Assembly: GCA_030765325.1 (NCBI GenBank) | Contig: JAVCCT010000389.1 | Coordinates: 1 to 5,304 of the forward strand | Reading direction: 5' to 3' | DNA: 5,304 nt | Source: Candidatus Stygibacter frigidus | Lineage (GTDB): Bacteria > Cloacimonadota > Cloacimonadia > Cloacimonadales > TCS61 | Shown: positions 1 to 5,304 of the stretch, piece after piece | Numbering within the stretch: the first letter of the stretch is position 1 | How the letters are laid out: each line of letters starts with the position of its first letter | Position numbers and translations under genes: made by a program | The notes under the pieces: model-generated | What the model saw: the letters and a program-made list of their open reading frames with translations, nothing else | Database searches by the model: none | Told to the model about the DNA's origin: nothing

Positions 1-115
1 ACATTACATTGTCCGAATTGAGATGTAGATTAATCGTCCTTAATTAAATCTTAATCCAGACCAAGATGGTCTGTTTACGCATCGTGGTTCGAGTTACTAG
101 TTCCCTGCCCAATTT
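1..115. other. Non-coding left edge, downstream of malQ
   Basis: This stretch lies beyond the malQ stop codon and holds no convincing reading frame. It is AT-rich in its first half, with an 8-base palindrome TTAATTAA at 40-47 and GATTAA/TTAATC arms at 28-33 and 51-56. A perfect hairpin at 57-73 is listed separately. The next gene to the left is outside the window, so it is unknown whether this is a 3' flank for both sides or the upstream region of another gene. Confidence 0.6.
57..73. terminator. Perfect 7-bp hairpin, possible terminator
   Basis: CAGACCA (57-63) and TGGTCTG (67-73) are exact reverse complements around a 3-base AGA loop. It lies about 42 bases past the malQ stop codon, where a terminator is expected. 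The T-tract is poor: reading in the malQ direction the hairpin is followed by GATTAAGATTT, and on the plus strand by only TTT. It may therefore be a weak or factor-assisted terminator, an RNA 3'-end stabilising hairpin, or a protein-binding palindrome. The stem is seen directly; the role is inferred. Confidence 0.35.
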
Positions 116-1606
116 TTATCTTTTGGCTTTGGTTACCATCATTTTGATGGCTGCAGCTATTCCTTCATTAAGCTGATCGGGAGTGTAACGCCAGCGCCAG
201 TTATTTTCTATGGTGCCGGGAGTATTAAACCTGGCTCTATTATCAAGTCCCAGATAATCCTGCAGGGGTGCTATGGCTATGACGGCAACGGAATTGAGGG
301 CAGCTTCTATGAGTTTCCAGCCTACTTCCCAATCAGTGAAATTGAGGTAAGCAAGATAGGTGCGGACATGAGCTTTCACATGCTCAGGCAGGTTTTGATA
401 CCAGCCTACTGTGGTTTCATTATCATGCGTGCCGGTATAGACGACGCAGTTTTTGGTAAAAGTATGCGGCAGGTAAGGATTATCTTCATCATTACCAAAG
501 GCAAACTGCAAAATCTTCATGCCGGGGAACTTGAAATCATCTCTCAGCTTTTCTACAGCGGGAGATATTGCTCCCAGATCTTCTGCTATGATGGGTAATT
601 CCCCCAGTTCTTTTTCTACGGCAGCAAATAACTTGTGGCTCGGTCCCGGCTGCCATTTTCCAGTAGCAGCAGTGGGATCACCATAAGAAACTGACCAGTA
701 ATGCTCGAAGCCGAGGAAGTGATCAATTCTGATAATATCCACAAAGCAGTATAGGGAACGGAATCTATTTACCCACCAGCTAAAATCCGTTTTCTGGTGT
801 GCTTCCCAGTTATAAAGGGGATTACCCCATAATTGTCCTGTGAGAGTGAATTCATCCGGGGGGCATCCGGCTACAGCAATTGGCAGCATATTGTCATCAA
901 GCTGGAAATACTCAGGATTTGCCCAGACGTCTGCAGAATCGAGGGAGGGGTAGATAGGAATATCACCAATGATCCTGATATTTTTAGCAGTAGCATATTT
1001 TTTGAGCTTTGCCCACTGCTGGTTGAATATATATTGCAGGAACTTATGATAAAGCACTTCATCAGCGAGCTCTGCCCTGATATCATTTATCGCCTGGGGA
1101 TTTCTAAACTTTAAACCGTCATCCCACTCATACCATGGCAAACCAAAGTGTTTATTTTTGATAGCCATAAAGAGAGCATAATCATCCAACCAGAAAGCTT
1201 CGGTGGCAATGAACTGCTCAAACTTATGGGGGATTTTAGTTTTAAAATGGGTAAATGCTGCGCTGAAGATAGTATCCTTATAGGCATATACTGCCGGGAA
1301 ATCCACGTAATTATCATCAAATACGGGAGCTTCTTTGAGAAGAGTACTCTTGATATAGCGGCTGGACGCCAGCAGGACCAGATCAATAAAATAGGGATTA
1401 CCGGCAAAAGAAGAATACATGGCATAGGGCGAATCTCCATAACCTGTGGGTCCAATGGGACATATCTGCCAGATCTTTTGACCGGCTTTATGCAGAAAAT
1501 CTATAAATTTATAAGCCTGATTACCTATACTGCCGATCCCATACGCACCTGGCAGGGAAGTGATGTGCAGTAAAATCCCGCTGCTGCGGGTAATATTATG
1601 TGACAT
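116..1606 (-). CDS. malQ: 4-alpha-glucanotransferase (amylomaltase, GH77)
   Basis: A complete 496-residue cytoplasmic glycoside hydrolase family 77 enzyme. It moves alpha-1,4-glucan segments between maltodextrins and releases glucose, feeding longer chains to phosphorylase. The length fits the compact bacterial form. The N-terminus has the family opening SSGILLHITSLPG (8-20) and the block GDSPYAMYSSFAGNPYFIDL (57-76). The donor-site loop is PPDEFTLTGQLWGNPLYNW (249-267). All three catalytic acids are present: nucleophile Asp295 in RIDHF, acid/base Glu342 in IIAEDLG, and Asp395 in TGTHDNETT. The C-terminal NTPGTIENNWRWR (461-473) is also typical. The ATG start is preceded by AGGAGG after a 4-base gap, and homology begins almost at once. 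It is divergent from the PfkB-family kinase. No glycogen phosphorylase or maltose transporter lies in the window. The enzyme family is certain; the exact glucan source (glycogen or imported maltodextrin) is not visible. Confidence 0.97.
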   Translation of the reverse strand: MSHNITRSSGILLHITSLPGAYGIGSIGNQAYKFIDFLHKAGQKIWQICPIGPTGYGDSPYAMYSSFAGNPYFIDLVLLASSRYIKSTLLKEAPVFDDNYVDFPAVYAYKDTIFSAAFTHFKTKIPHKFEQFIATEAFWLDDYALFMAIKNKHFGLPWYEWDDGLKFRNPQAINDIRAELADEVLYHKFLQYIFNQQWAKLKKYATAKNIRIIGDIPIYPSLDSADVWANPEYFQLDDNMLPIAVAGCPPDEFTLTGQLWGNPLYNWEAHQKTDFSWWVNRFRSLYCFVDIIRIDHFLGFEHYWSVSYGDPTAATGKWQPGPSHKLFAAVEKELGELPIIAEDLGAISPAVEKLRDDFKFPGMKILQFAFGNDEDNPYLPHTFTKNCVVYTGTHDNETTVGWYQNLPEHVKAHVRTYLAYLNFTDWEVGWKLIEAALNSVAVIAIAPLQDYLGLDNRARFNTPGTIENNWRWRYTPDQLNEGIAAAIKMMVTKAKR

Positions 1607-1610
1607 AGTT

Positions 1611-1616
1611 CCTCCT
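1611..1616 (-). promoter_or_regulatory. malQ ribosome binding site
   Basis: The minus strand reads AGGAGG followed by AACT and then ATG. This is a full-strength Shine-Dalgarno match with a rather short 4-base spacer. It fixes the malQ start at 1606, which also agrees with the family N-terminus. Confidence 0.8.
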
Positions 1617-1711
1617 GAAATCTAACTTCATATTTCTAAAGCCCTATATTCTGTAAATAAAAATATATCTTTTTTATTGACTATATTTAACTTTTTAAAG
1701 ATAGATTCACT
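1617..1711. promoter_or_regulatory. Divergent malQ / sugar-kinase promoter region
   Basis: This is the only space for promoters of both malQ (leftward) and the kinase (rightward). It is strongly AT-rich. For the kinase, TATATT at 1682-1687 is a possible -10 box that would leave a leader of about 27 bases, but it has no good -35. A TTGACT at 1677-1682 resembles a -35, but its best downstream -10 would start transcription at the ribosome binding site, so that pairing is unlikely. For malQ, minus-strand TATATT (1662-1667) sits 17 bases after a weak TTAAAT (1685-1690). No clear operator palindrome was found. That a promoter region exists follows from the gene arrangement; the individual boxes are guesses, and FCB bacteria often use non-E. 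coli promoter consensus. Confidence 0.45.
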
Positions 1712-1717
1712 GAGGTG
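1712..1717 (+). promoter_or_regulatory. Sugar-kinase ribosome binding site (decides the start)
   Basis: GAGGTG at 1712-1717, continuing GAGGTGA, matches seven bases of the anti-Shine-Dalgarno complement and ends just before the ATG at 1721. The GTG at 1715 lies inside this motif and so cannot be the start it serves. The core GAGG is 5 bases from the ATG. Confidence 0.75.
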
Positions 1718-1720
1718 AAA

Positions 1721-2806
1721 ATGAAGAATAAGCTTAGAATGATCAAAGAAACACTGACTAAAGCGTCAGAGCCACGTAATTTACTAATAGGATTTGATGG
1801 ATTTATAGATGAAATCATCCATGTGGTAGCTACGCGCTACAGTGAATTTGAATATATGCGAATGGCAAAAATATCTGATTTTTCGGATAAGATAGCAGCT
1901 GCGGCAGGTTTGAGCACTAATATAGAGCTTGTGCCACAATTAATAAAGATAGGCGGAAATGGAGTGATCATGGCAAATGCGCTGGCAGTGAGCAATATGG
2001 ACGTGCATTATATAGGCTCATTGGGAGCGCCGGAAGTGCATCCTGTGTTTGCTGACTTTGTGCGCAATTGCCAAAGCGTGACTTCGCTCTGCAATCCCGG
2101 TCACACTGACGCTCTGGAATTCACGGATGGCAAACTACTGCTGGGCAAGAGCACTACGCTCAAAGAAGTAAACTGGGAGAATCTGGTTAATACGCTGGGT
2201 ATTGATCGAGTGGGTCAGCTTGTGAATGAAACAGAGCTAATCGGCATTACGAACTGGACAATGCTCTCTCATTTGAACAGCATAATCATCGGATTGATAG
2301 AATTGCTTACAGATAACGAGCATGATCCTCTGGTATTTATCGATCTGGCTGATCCGGCTAAAAGAGATGTGAAAGATATACTTGAGGTAATGCGATTGAT
2401 CTCTGCACTGGCAGAGCATTCCAGGACGATATTGGGAATGAATGAGAAGGAATCTATCATGATAGCGCGCTGCCTGGGAATAGAAGAGCCTGATAACGTG
2501 GATCGAGCAATCACCTTGAGAAATGTGCTAAATCTATATTGCGTGGTGATCCATCCCGTGAAGGGCGCTTCGGCAGCGATGGCAAATGCTAATGGCTGGG
2601 TGGATGGGCCTTATACTCCTGACCCCAAACTGACAACCGGAGCGGGAGATAATTTCAATGCAGGTTTCTGCCTGGGATTGCTGCTGGATATGGATTTGAT
2701 AGATGCGCTATTTACCGGAGTATATACCTCGGGTTATTATGTGCGCAATGCTCATTCCCCATCCAGAGAACAATTGATCGACTGGCTGGGAGAATTAACA
2801 GAATAA
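1721..2806 (+). CDS. PfkB/ribokinase-family carbohydrate kinase
   Basis: A complete 361-residue cytoplasmic sugar kinase of the PfkB superfamily, which phosphorylates a sugar or sugar phosphate hydroxyl with a nucleotide donor. The N-terminus carries GFDGFIDE (24-31), whose Asp residues fit the substrate-binding region. GGNGVIMANALA (78-89) matches the first PfkB signature. LGMNEKES (238-245) matches the family's N-x-x-E metal/phosphate motif. TTGAGDNFNAGFC (305-317) is the second signature, with the anion-hole GAG and catalytic base Asp310. At about 360 residues it is longer than typical ribokinases or fructokinases (300-330), and the GFDGFIDE opening points to a less characterised branch. 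I chose ATG 1721 over an in-frame GTG at 1715, which overlaps the ribosome binding site. Next to malQ, a glucose or hexose kinase role is plausible, but the substrate is inference; fructokinase, nucleoside kinase or 6-phosphofructokinase remain possible. Its stop is one base from the convergent gene's stop. Confidence 0.88.
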   Translation: MKNKLRMIKETLTKASEPRNLLIGFDGFIDEIIHVVATRYSEFEYMRMAKISDFSDKIAAAAGLSTNIELVPQLIKIGGNGVIMANALAVSNMDVHYIGSLGAPEVHPVFADFVRNCQSVTSLCNPGHTDALEFTDGKLLLGKSTTLKEVNWENLVNTLGIDRVGQLVNETELIGITNWTMLSHLNSIIIGLIELLTDNEHDPLVFIDLADPAKRDVKDILEVMRLISALAEHSRTILGMNEKESIMIARCLGIEEPDNVDRAITLRNVLNLYCVVIHPVKGASAAMANANGWVDGPYTPDPKLTTGAGDNFNAGFCLGLLLDMDLIDALFTGVYTSGYYVRNAHSPSREQLIDWLGELTE

Positions 2807-2807
2807 A

Positions 2808-3470
2808 CTACGGTGTAATCGTAATTAATATATCTCCATATTCAATCACTTCATCCGCATTATTAAGGAGCTCAATTTCTATTTCTTCGTCACCAGTCCA
2901 ATCTGAAGTAGCGGTAATATTGATCATTAGCCCATCAGGAACCACTTCCAGATTCTCAGCACCAAATACACGAATACTCTTGATGAACTTAGTAGTATTG
3001 CAATAATATCCAACGTCAAGCTGGCGTATTTCAAAGGGGTGCATCTCCAGGGTTTCCGGTGGGAAAAAGAAGGTGACTCCAGCTCTTACTCCATTGATGG
3101 GCAATACATCCGGTGGGTAGCCAATATCTGAATTGGGTTTGGTATAGGTGGTGAAATTTACATCATACACGGAATCAGCACTGGCATCCCAGATCTTGAA
3201 ATATACCGGTTCATGATCGGTAAGTCCCTGGATGTTCATAGTCATATATGCTTTGTCATCACTGATCTTTACAGGTTGTTTCCCACGGCATTCCTGATTG
3301 ACAAAAGCATAAACGATATCTTCCTGCTCAGCAGGTTCACCCTCCAGAGTAACATTTCCATAAGCTATTGTGCTGGTGGGATACACAGTCATCTCCCAAA
3401 CGGGCATAGCAAAAAGACCTGCTACTGCAATAGCTATTAACAAAAGCAGTGTGAAGCGACTGATCATCAT
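2808..3470 (-). CDS. Secreted two-domain beta-rich protein, function unknown
   Basis: A complete 220-residue exported protein. Residues 1-21 form a signal peptide: Arg5, a hydrophobic run TLLLLIAIAVAGLF (7-20), then Ala21 with probable cleavage before MPVWEM. Residues about 25-130 resemble a repeated FCB/Cloacimonadota extracellular domain: NVTLEGEPA, then DIVYAFVNQECRG (51-63), FKIWDASADSVYDV (91-104) and a closing LPING. Residues about 135-220 resemble a degenerate cadherin/Ig-like repeat, with FFFPPETLEMHPFEIRQLDV (134-153) and ITATSDWTGDEEIEIEL (185-201) in the positions of the usual proline-rich entry strand and the A-x-x-W-x-G-x-E-x-I motif. There are only two cysteines in the mature part, Cys61 and Cys157. 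No catalytic motif, lipobox, transmembrane segment or type IX C-terminal sorting domain is seen. It overlaps the upstream secreted-protein gene by four bases (ATGA) and has AGGAGG at 3481-3486. Domain resemblance is from memory of family patterns; export is well supported; function is unknown. Confidence 0.85.
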   Translation of the reverse strand: MMISRFTLLLLIAIAVAGLFAMPVWEMTVYPTSTIAYGNVTLEGEPAEQEDIVYAFVNQECRGKQPVKISDDKAYMTMNIQGLTDHEPVYFKIWDASADSVYDVNFTTYTKPNSDIGYPPDVLPINGVRAGVTFFFPPETLEMHPFEIRQLDVGYYCNTTKFIKSIRVFGAENLEVVPDGLMINITATSDWTGDEEIEIELLNNADEVIEYGDILITITP

Positions 3471-3862
3471 TCCTTAACATCCTCCTGCTTTTGCAGATGT
3501 TCTGCAAAAAATATCTGGAAATTATCATAATCAAGTGCGATAGCACGCATAAGGAATTCTTTATTCTTTGTATTCATAATCTCAACGTGAAGAATATCTC
3601 CAGCATCCCAGCTATCGAACCCGGCGCATTGAATTTGCAGGAATGCATCTTTAATGGGAAAAATTACATTGCAATTTTCCAAATCAAGTACCTGGTCAGG
3701 TTTGCCTTCCAGCCAGCATGTTATTTCCAGATGTTCAGCAGCAGGAATAGTGCCATCGATATTGCGTAATTCCAGATAAACCGGATGCGGGGTTGCTGAT
3801 CTGCCAGCATACAAACTTAATCCTGCAATGATGATCACCATTATAAGCATAATTTTTTTCAT
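3467..3862 (-). CDS. Small secreted protein, function unknown
   Basis: A complete 131-residue exported protein. The signal peptide is clear: KK at 2-3, hydrophobic IMLIMVIIIAGLSLY (4-18), and Ala19 as the likely last residue before cleavage. The mature part of about 112 residues looks like one beta-sandwich. The stretch ITCWLEGKPDQVLDLENC (47-64) followed by LQIQCAGFDSWDAGDILHVE (75-94) recalls the R-P-x-E-V-L ... G-N-F ... W-x-A-G-D-x-L pattern of FCB-type surface domains (from memory, moderate certainty). Cysteines 49, 64 and 79 are evenly spaced by 15 residues; an odd number in an exported protein leaves at least one unpaired within the chain. The C-terminus is charged and helix-like (HLQKQEDVKE). 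The ATG has GGGAG six bases upstream. It overlaps the 220-residue gene by four bases, so the two are probably co-translated. No enzyme motif is visible and I do not recognise the gene. Confidence 0.82.
   Translation of the reverse strand: MKKIMLIMVIIIAGLSLYAGRSATPHPVYLELRNIDGTIPAAEHLEITCWLEGKPDQVLDLENCNVIFPIKDAFLQIQCAGFDSWDAGDILHVEIMNTKNKEFLMRAIALDYDNFQIFFAEHLQKQEDVKE
3481..3486 (-). promoter_or_regulatory. Internal ribosome binding site for the 220-residue gene
   Basis: AGGAGG on the minus strand lies inside the last codons of the 131-residue gene, 10 bases before the ATG at 3470. A second, weaker AAGGA touches the start codon. A good site of its own plus the ATGA overlap suggests that the downstream gene is both coupled and able to initiate independently. 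A second in-frame ATG directly follows the first; the first is nearer the usual spacing. Confidence 0.65.
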
Positions 3863-3963
3863 TGTTCTCTCCCTTAATATTAAAATCGTATCCAGTCAGT
3901 TTCTCTGAGGCAATTTAAGTCAAGCAAAAAAAAGCTCGAGAGAATTGAGTTAACGGATAACTA
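3863..3963 (-). promoter_or_regulatory. cstA to secreted-pair gap: weak terminator, possible promoter
   Basis: On the minus strand, after the cstA stop, an imperfect stem (AACTC pairing with GAG-C-TT, one bulged C, loop AATTCTCTC) runs directly into eight T residues (plus-strand A-run 3926-3933). This looks like a weak intrinsic terminator. Further downstream, TTGCCT and TACGAT are separated by 17 bases and could be -35 and -10 boxes (four of six matches each) for the secreted pair. GGGAG at 3869-3873, six bases from the ATG at 3862, is the ribosome binding site and is the best supported element. The secreted pair is therefore probably its own transcription unit, though read-through from cstA is possible. 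Confidence 0.4.
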
Positions 3964-5304
3964 CTAACTTTTATTTATATTTAGAAAGCGTTTGACCCCC
4001 ATCACAAAAATCAGGACAACCAGAATGATGATGATCAGGTTTATTATGGTGAGCAGCCAATTCTCTGAATTAATAAAATTAATTTCGTTTTCCACCGTAG
4101 CCCAGAAAGTAATCAGGCACATGAATAAGGCAGGAATAGCGGTGAGCAGCCACCATTTCTTATTTTGATTAACTTTGAGATAATTAGTGATCACGATCAA
4201 AGTAAGAGCAGCCAGGGTTTGATTTACAGCACCAAAAAGGGGCCAGAGAGTTAGCGCACCCTTGCCATCTGCTCCAGTGACAAAGGCGAGTATTCCTGCT
4301 GATATCACTGCCAGAGCAGTAGTGATATATCTATTTTGAAGAGCACGTGAATTTGATGATTTGAAGAATTCTGAGATCACATATCTTTGGATGCGGGTAG
4401 CGGAATCAAGTGAAGTTCCAGCAAATGAGGCTACAAATACGCCCATAATCGCCAGTGCCCAGCTACGGGGAATACCTATTCCACTGATCATGTTTGCTGA
4501 GCCCACCACAAAAGCGTTTAATTTTGAGGTTAATCCTGAAGCAGCACTCCAGGAGGCATAATGGTTTTGCCAGGCGGCTGCACCATGCAACATACCAGAA
4601 TCAGCACTTTTGAAACCTAAGCCAATACCTGCACCAACTGCCACTATCACCAATATAGCCAGAAATCCTTCCATCAGCATTGAACCATATCCCACCCAGA
4701 GAGCATCCTTTTCTGAGCTGATCTGGCGGGAAGTGGTGCCACTGGAAACCAGGGAATGAAATCCGCTGATCGCTCCACAGGCTATAGTGATAAATAGAAA
4801 CGGGATGAAGCTGGGAGTATCTGCCACATGAAGATTAAGGGCAGGAGCCACCATCTTAAAATCGGGATTAAAAGAGACAACAATTGCCCCCACTACAATC
4901 AGGAACATCACAATAAAGAGCTCATGCGAATTGATGTAATCACGGGGTTGCAGGAGCTTATTAACAGGCAAGATTGAGGCAATAAAGGCATAAATGAGCA
5001 GGATAATTGCCCAGATACCTGTGACAGGAATAGCCTTGCTGCCAACCAGGGAAATGGGATATTGCACCCCTAATATTATTGTAAAATACATAAGGATCAC
5101 GACAAAAATCGACCAGAAGGTGAGATTTCCACCTTTTTTATATACAGCATAACCGAGCATTACTGCTAAGATAACCTCACTCCATACCGGTATCACACTG
5201 GCGGGAAAGAGCATAAATATGATAGCGATCACCAGCGCCAGGACTGCTATGAATATCCATAATTCAATAAATACTATGATAAAGAAGAGAATGCGCGCCG
5301 TGGA
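3964..5304 (-). CDS. cstA: CstA-family pyruvate/peptide transporter, 5'-truncated by window
   Basis: The last 446 residues of an inner-membrane carbon starvation protein A family transporter. Characterised members (CstA, BtsT) import pyruvate or peptides by proton-coupled transport. The frame is open to the window edge: codons before the GTG at 5232 read STARILFFIIVFIELWIF, a typical family segment, so that GTG is internal and not the start. Hallmarks, numbered from the edge, are LPVNKLLQPRDYINS (112-126), CGAISGFHSLVSSGTTSRQ (176-194), GYGSMLMEGF (205-214), GTSLDSATRIQRY (296-308) and LWPLFGAVNQTLAAL (353-367). There are about ten to twelve hydrophobic segments. The C-terminus is a membrane helix followed by a short basic tail (GVKRFLNINKS). 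Compared with short CstA forms, around 100 N-terminal residues are probably missing beyond the edge; this looks shorter than the about 700-residue E. coli protein. Substrate cannot be decided from sequence. Confidence 0.95.
   Translation of the reverse strand, partial: STARILFFIIVFIELWIFIAVLALVIAIIFMLFPASVIPVWSEVILAVMLGYAVYKKGGNLTFWSIFVVILMYFTIILGVQYPISLVGSKAIPVTGIWAIILLIYAFIASILPVNKLLQPRDYINSHELFIVMFLIVVGAIVVSFNPDFKMVAPALNLHVADTPSFIPFLFITIACGAISGFHSLVSSGTTSRQISSEKDALWVGYGSMLMEGFLAILVIVAVGAGIGLGFKSADSGMLHGAAAWQNHYASWSAASGLTSKLNAFVVGSANMISGIGIPRSWALAIMGVFVASFAGTSLDSATRIQRYVISEFFKSSNSRALQNRYITTALAVISAGILAFVTGADGKGALTLWPLFGAVNQTLAALTLIVITNYLKVNQNKKWWLLTAIPALFMCLITFWATVENEINFINSENWLLTIINLIIIILVVLIFVMGVKRFLNINKS

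Noticed and set aside
83..110. GGTTCGAGT resembling a tRNA T-loop
   Set aside because: The flanking five bases on each side do not pair, and no anticodon or D arm can be built around it.
368..1573. Plus-strand open frames (368-598, 833-1114, 1148-1573) opposite malQ, and minus-strand frames at 871-1086 and 1111-1455
   Set aside because: They lie wholly within malQ, whose catalytic residues are all intact, and their translations show no recognisable domain or plausible ribosome binding site.
2237..2514. Minus-strand open frames inside the kinase gene
   Set aside because: They are antisense to an intact PfkB-family gene and have no protein-like composition or start signals.
3213..3769. Plus-strand frames (3213-3440, 3491-3769) and a minus-strand frame (3337-3546) overlapping the secreted pair
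   Set aside because: They compete with two genes that have signal peptides, good ribosome binding sites and a typical ATGA junction; the alternatives have none of these.
4361..4561. Plus-strand open frame inside cstA
   Set aside because: It is antisense to a highly conserved CstA segment and has no independent support.
5209..5232. GTG at 5232 as the true start of the transporter
   Set aside because: The frame stays open upstream to the window edge and those 24 codons encode typical CstA sequence (STARILFF...), so the start lies outside the window.
1..5304. Mobile element, CRISPR array, toxin-antitoxin or defence system
   Set aside because: No transposase, integrase, repeat-spacer pattern, nuclease, or paired small toxin genes were found; gene order and composition look chromosomal and uniform.

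Overview
The window looks like ordinary chromosomal DNA from a bacterium with roughly low-to-mid 40s percent G+C (judged by eye). The two small secreted proteins in the middle resemble the beta-rich extracellular domains common in the Fibrobacteres-Chlorobi-Bacteroidetes (FCB) superphylum and especially in Candidatus Cloacimonadota. That assignment is inference from remembered family patterns; no rRNA or other phylogenetic marker is present. No mobile element, CRISPR array, tRNA or rRNA was seen.

Layout from left to right: a 115-base non-coding left edge with one perfect hairpin; malQ (4-alpha-glucanotransferase, minus strand, complete); a 114-base AT-rich divergent intergenic region; a PfkB/ribokinase-superfamily sugar kinase (plus strand, complete); then, convergent with it and separated by one base, two minus-strand genes for secreted proteins of 220 and 131 residues, joined by a 4-base ATGA stop/start overlap. 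Upstream of that pair, across a 101-base gap, is the 3' part of a CstA-type membrane transporter gene (minus strand). It is cut by the right edge, so its start is outside the window.

How they may work together: MalQ rearranges maltodextrins and releases glucose, which needs a kinase before it can enter glycolysis, so the divergently transcribed PfkB-family kinase is a plausible partner; its substrate cannot be read from the sequence. CstA-family proteins take up pyruvate or peptides, so the transporter and glucan enzymes both fit a fermentative or scavenging heterotroph. The secreted pair is the least explained part. Both proteins have signal peptides and compact beta-rich bodies, they are probably translationally coupled, and neither shows enzyme motifs. 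The larger appears to combine an FCB-type N-terminal domain with a worn-down cadherin-like C-terminal domain and has no type IX C-terminal sorting domain. I see no strong evidence for an undescribed multi-gene system; the secreted pair is the best candidate for novelty.
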